Below, piece by piece: positions 63,901 through 64,000 of a stretch of 64,000 bases of DNA. Where the stretch lies: contig JAXLUR010000008.1 of the NCBI GenBank assembly GCA_046329435.1, positions 248,001-312,000 on the forward strand, written 5' to 3'. Below the pieces are notes generated by a model. That model made no database searches and had not been told where the DNA came from. It saw only the letters and a program-made list of their open reading frames with translations. How positions within the stretch are numbered: position 1 is the stretch's first letter; each line of letters opens with the position of its first letter. A program made the translations under genes and the position numbers. The DNA is from M3007 sp046329435 (GTDB lineage: Bacteria > Bacteroidota > Bacteroidia > Chitinophagales > Saprospiraceae).

Positions 63901-64000
63901 TTTGCGACTGGTCGGCCAGTGCGAAACAAAAGTCGAAACCGATGTTGTTGGTGTAGGAACCTACGGTGGCAGAGCCGTTGACTGCGTCGGGGGCGGGGTT
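60968..64000 (-). CDS. Multi-module T9SS surface protein of the glucan locus (5' partial)
   Basis: 1010 residues visible; the frame continues without a stop to the right edge, and repeat sequence (VNGSATVGSY) extends upstream of the first visible Met, so the start is outside. It consists of at least six ~150-residue jelly-roll-like modules, each with NPDPNQVNSSATVG-type and VFKIEGxG-type segments and ending in YYLDNI or FFDDI. These resemble carbohydrate-binding modules. The end is a type A T9SS domain (VSPNPVNDLLYVEN, NAKFVKQ). Located first in the locus, it is likely a surface glycan-binding protein; no catalytic domain is visible in the part seen. Confidence 0.85.
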   Translation of the reverse strand, partial: NPAPDAVNGSATVGSYTNNIGFDFCFALADQSQTLDASEYNQFKMKVWSPVATGKILLKLETIGGGAAVEKIVDIQGANQWYEYTFDLSAGAAATTYNRILVSFNSFAFDDHTFFFDDIKADKAKRVIEDWETPSGINWISLNGAFNGAVANPDPNQVNSSATVGSFSNAPAFDYNFAFGTLPQALDLSVFNQFRFSLWAPQPTQVLFKIEGAGEAKEKVINVAVANEWQEYNVDFSDAAGFTTITKILIVFSPGVTGSSDTYYLDNIYAVPNLCGTSTPDPEVLDDYDCNRNAIYSIGWDSLHVVKNPYVTGDNSSNKVGQWNRPAGPGTEYAALVIDYENPIDLSERNQFSVQVWAPKTGTMLLKIEGPNGNKEQAFQITQTQTWVTYTADFSSQVGLGHKKLVLFFGAGANGEAGDVYYVDNIRLFAPTEQAPIEDFQGSATNLGWLPLDFVTALHGNFTGPTNNPAPGGVNTSTQTGCYSKGSSPNSTLQVLSINNFNLSNYPQFNIDVLSPATAVAGQTIVTMQLVSPISGNEAVQAKIQTPGEWETLKFDFSAFSAVTDFNEIRFLFDPNNANPGESWCVDNLRQSKTTTDPCADAVPNPNIVDDFECQRNYNQIFYGGADVSVINNPHLNNDNPSSKVGQYDDPDGEPYAGIGFEFAQPIDLSTYNQLSLKVWSANANVPFLFKLEGNGPGVEIFDTLTEANKWFTFNIDFSAANPTLHNKLVIFFNVANDQGGTYFVDDVKWGRKGYTGCVLDFETPATTITAFNYFDQGSYNQPFEVVDNPNPSGINTSAKVGKFVKPSDGGNFTGFYTDLDAPVDFAGLKQMRAKVLMDHLGVFVLKVEQDKSGNNFGWTEIPFNNTTVNQWEETVHDFTTAPDGAKYYRFTIFFDWQMPGNGSSNVISYFDDIVIGAGECGTIGTWQPLPVEAMKVSPNPVNDLLYVENFDNVSRLEIFNAYGQRVQTVNTNLDLKVEVNVADLPVGVYVLAGYNPQGLLLGNAKFVKQ

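Overview
The window looks like a chromosomal segment from a Bacteroidota bacterium, most likely a Saprospiria-type member (Haliscomenobacter/Lewinella-like). The evidence is six secreted proteins and one broken gene ending in type IX secretion (T9SS) sorting domains, SprB repeats with a gliding-type C-terminal domain, a SusC/SusD pair, TAnnTTTG-type promoter boxes, and family content typical of that group. The lineage is inferred from gene content only. I saw no tRNA, rRNA, CRISPR array, transposase, phage gene or T9SS machinery gene.

Layout. 2-6451: two T9SS cargo proteins (one entering from the left with 52-residue tandem repeats, one FG-GAP/VCBS protein) and a frameshifted cargo pseudogene. 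6541-11683: a propeller sensor histidine kinase, two small secreted proteins, and a protein made of two effector-associated-domain-like units. 11695-15609: a DUF1573 lipoprotein and an HscA-type Hsp70 on the minus strand, a queuosine-precursor transporter, and a cytidylate-kinase-like protein. 15696-22614: a secreted CotH kinase, a DUF4340 protein, then a DprE1-like oxidase, a GT-C membrane protein and a HAD phosphatase that look like one transcription unit. 22691-31564: small envelope proteins, a 1008-residue periplasmic coiled-coil protein with a 40-residue repeat, a guanine deaminase, and two tandem secreted paralogues related to the soluble end of DUF2723 proteins. 31554-32439: a DUF2752 and GYF/CD225 pair. 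32645-43858: a second CotH protein and a 2704-residue SprB-repeat protein with a clear promoter and an upstream terminator.

44031-47494 is a compact minus-strand operon (AhpD-like, MFS transporter, AhpD-like, DUF3179) bracketed almost flush by two direct copies of a structured 158-160 bp repeat. 47859-51499: a YebC regulator, a lipoprotein, a cobalamin adenosyltransferase, and a PgpH-like 7TM protein that has lost its HD phosphodiesterase domain. 51557-64000: a minus-strand polysaccharide-utilisation locus (SusD, SusC, GH3, a GH144-type enzyme fused to an esterase, and a large multi-module T9SS protein running off the right edge), best explained by beta-1,2-glucan use.

The most unusual items are the repeat-bracketed AhpD/MFS/DUF3179 cassette, the 40-residue coiled-coil array, the two-EAD protein, the HD-less 7TM receptor and the GH144-esterase fusion.
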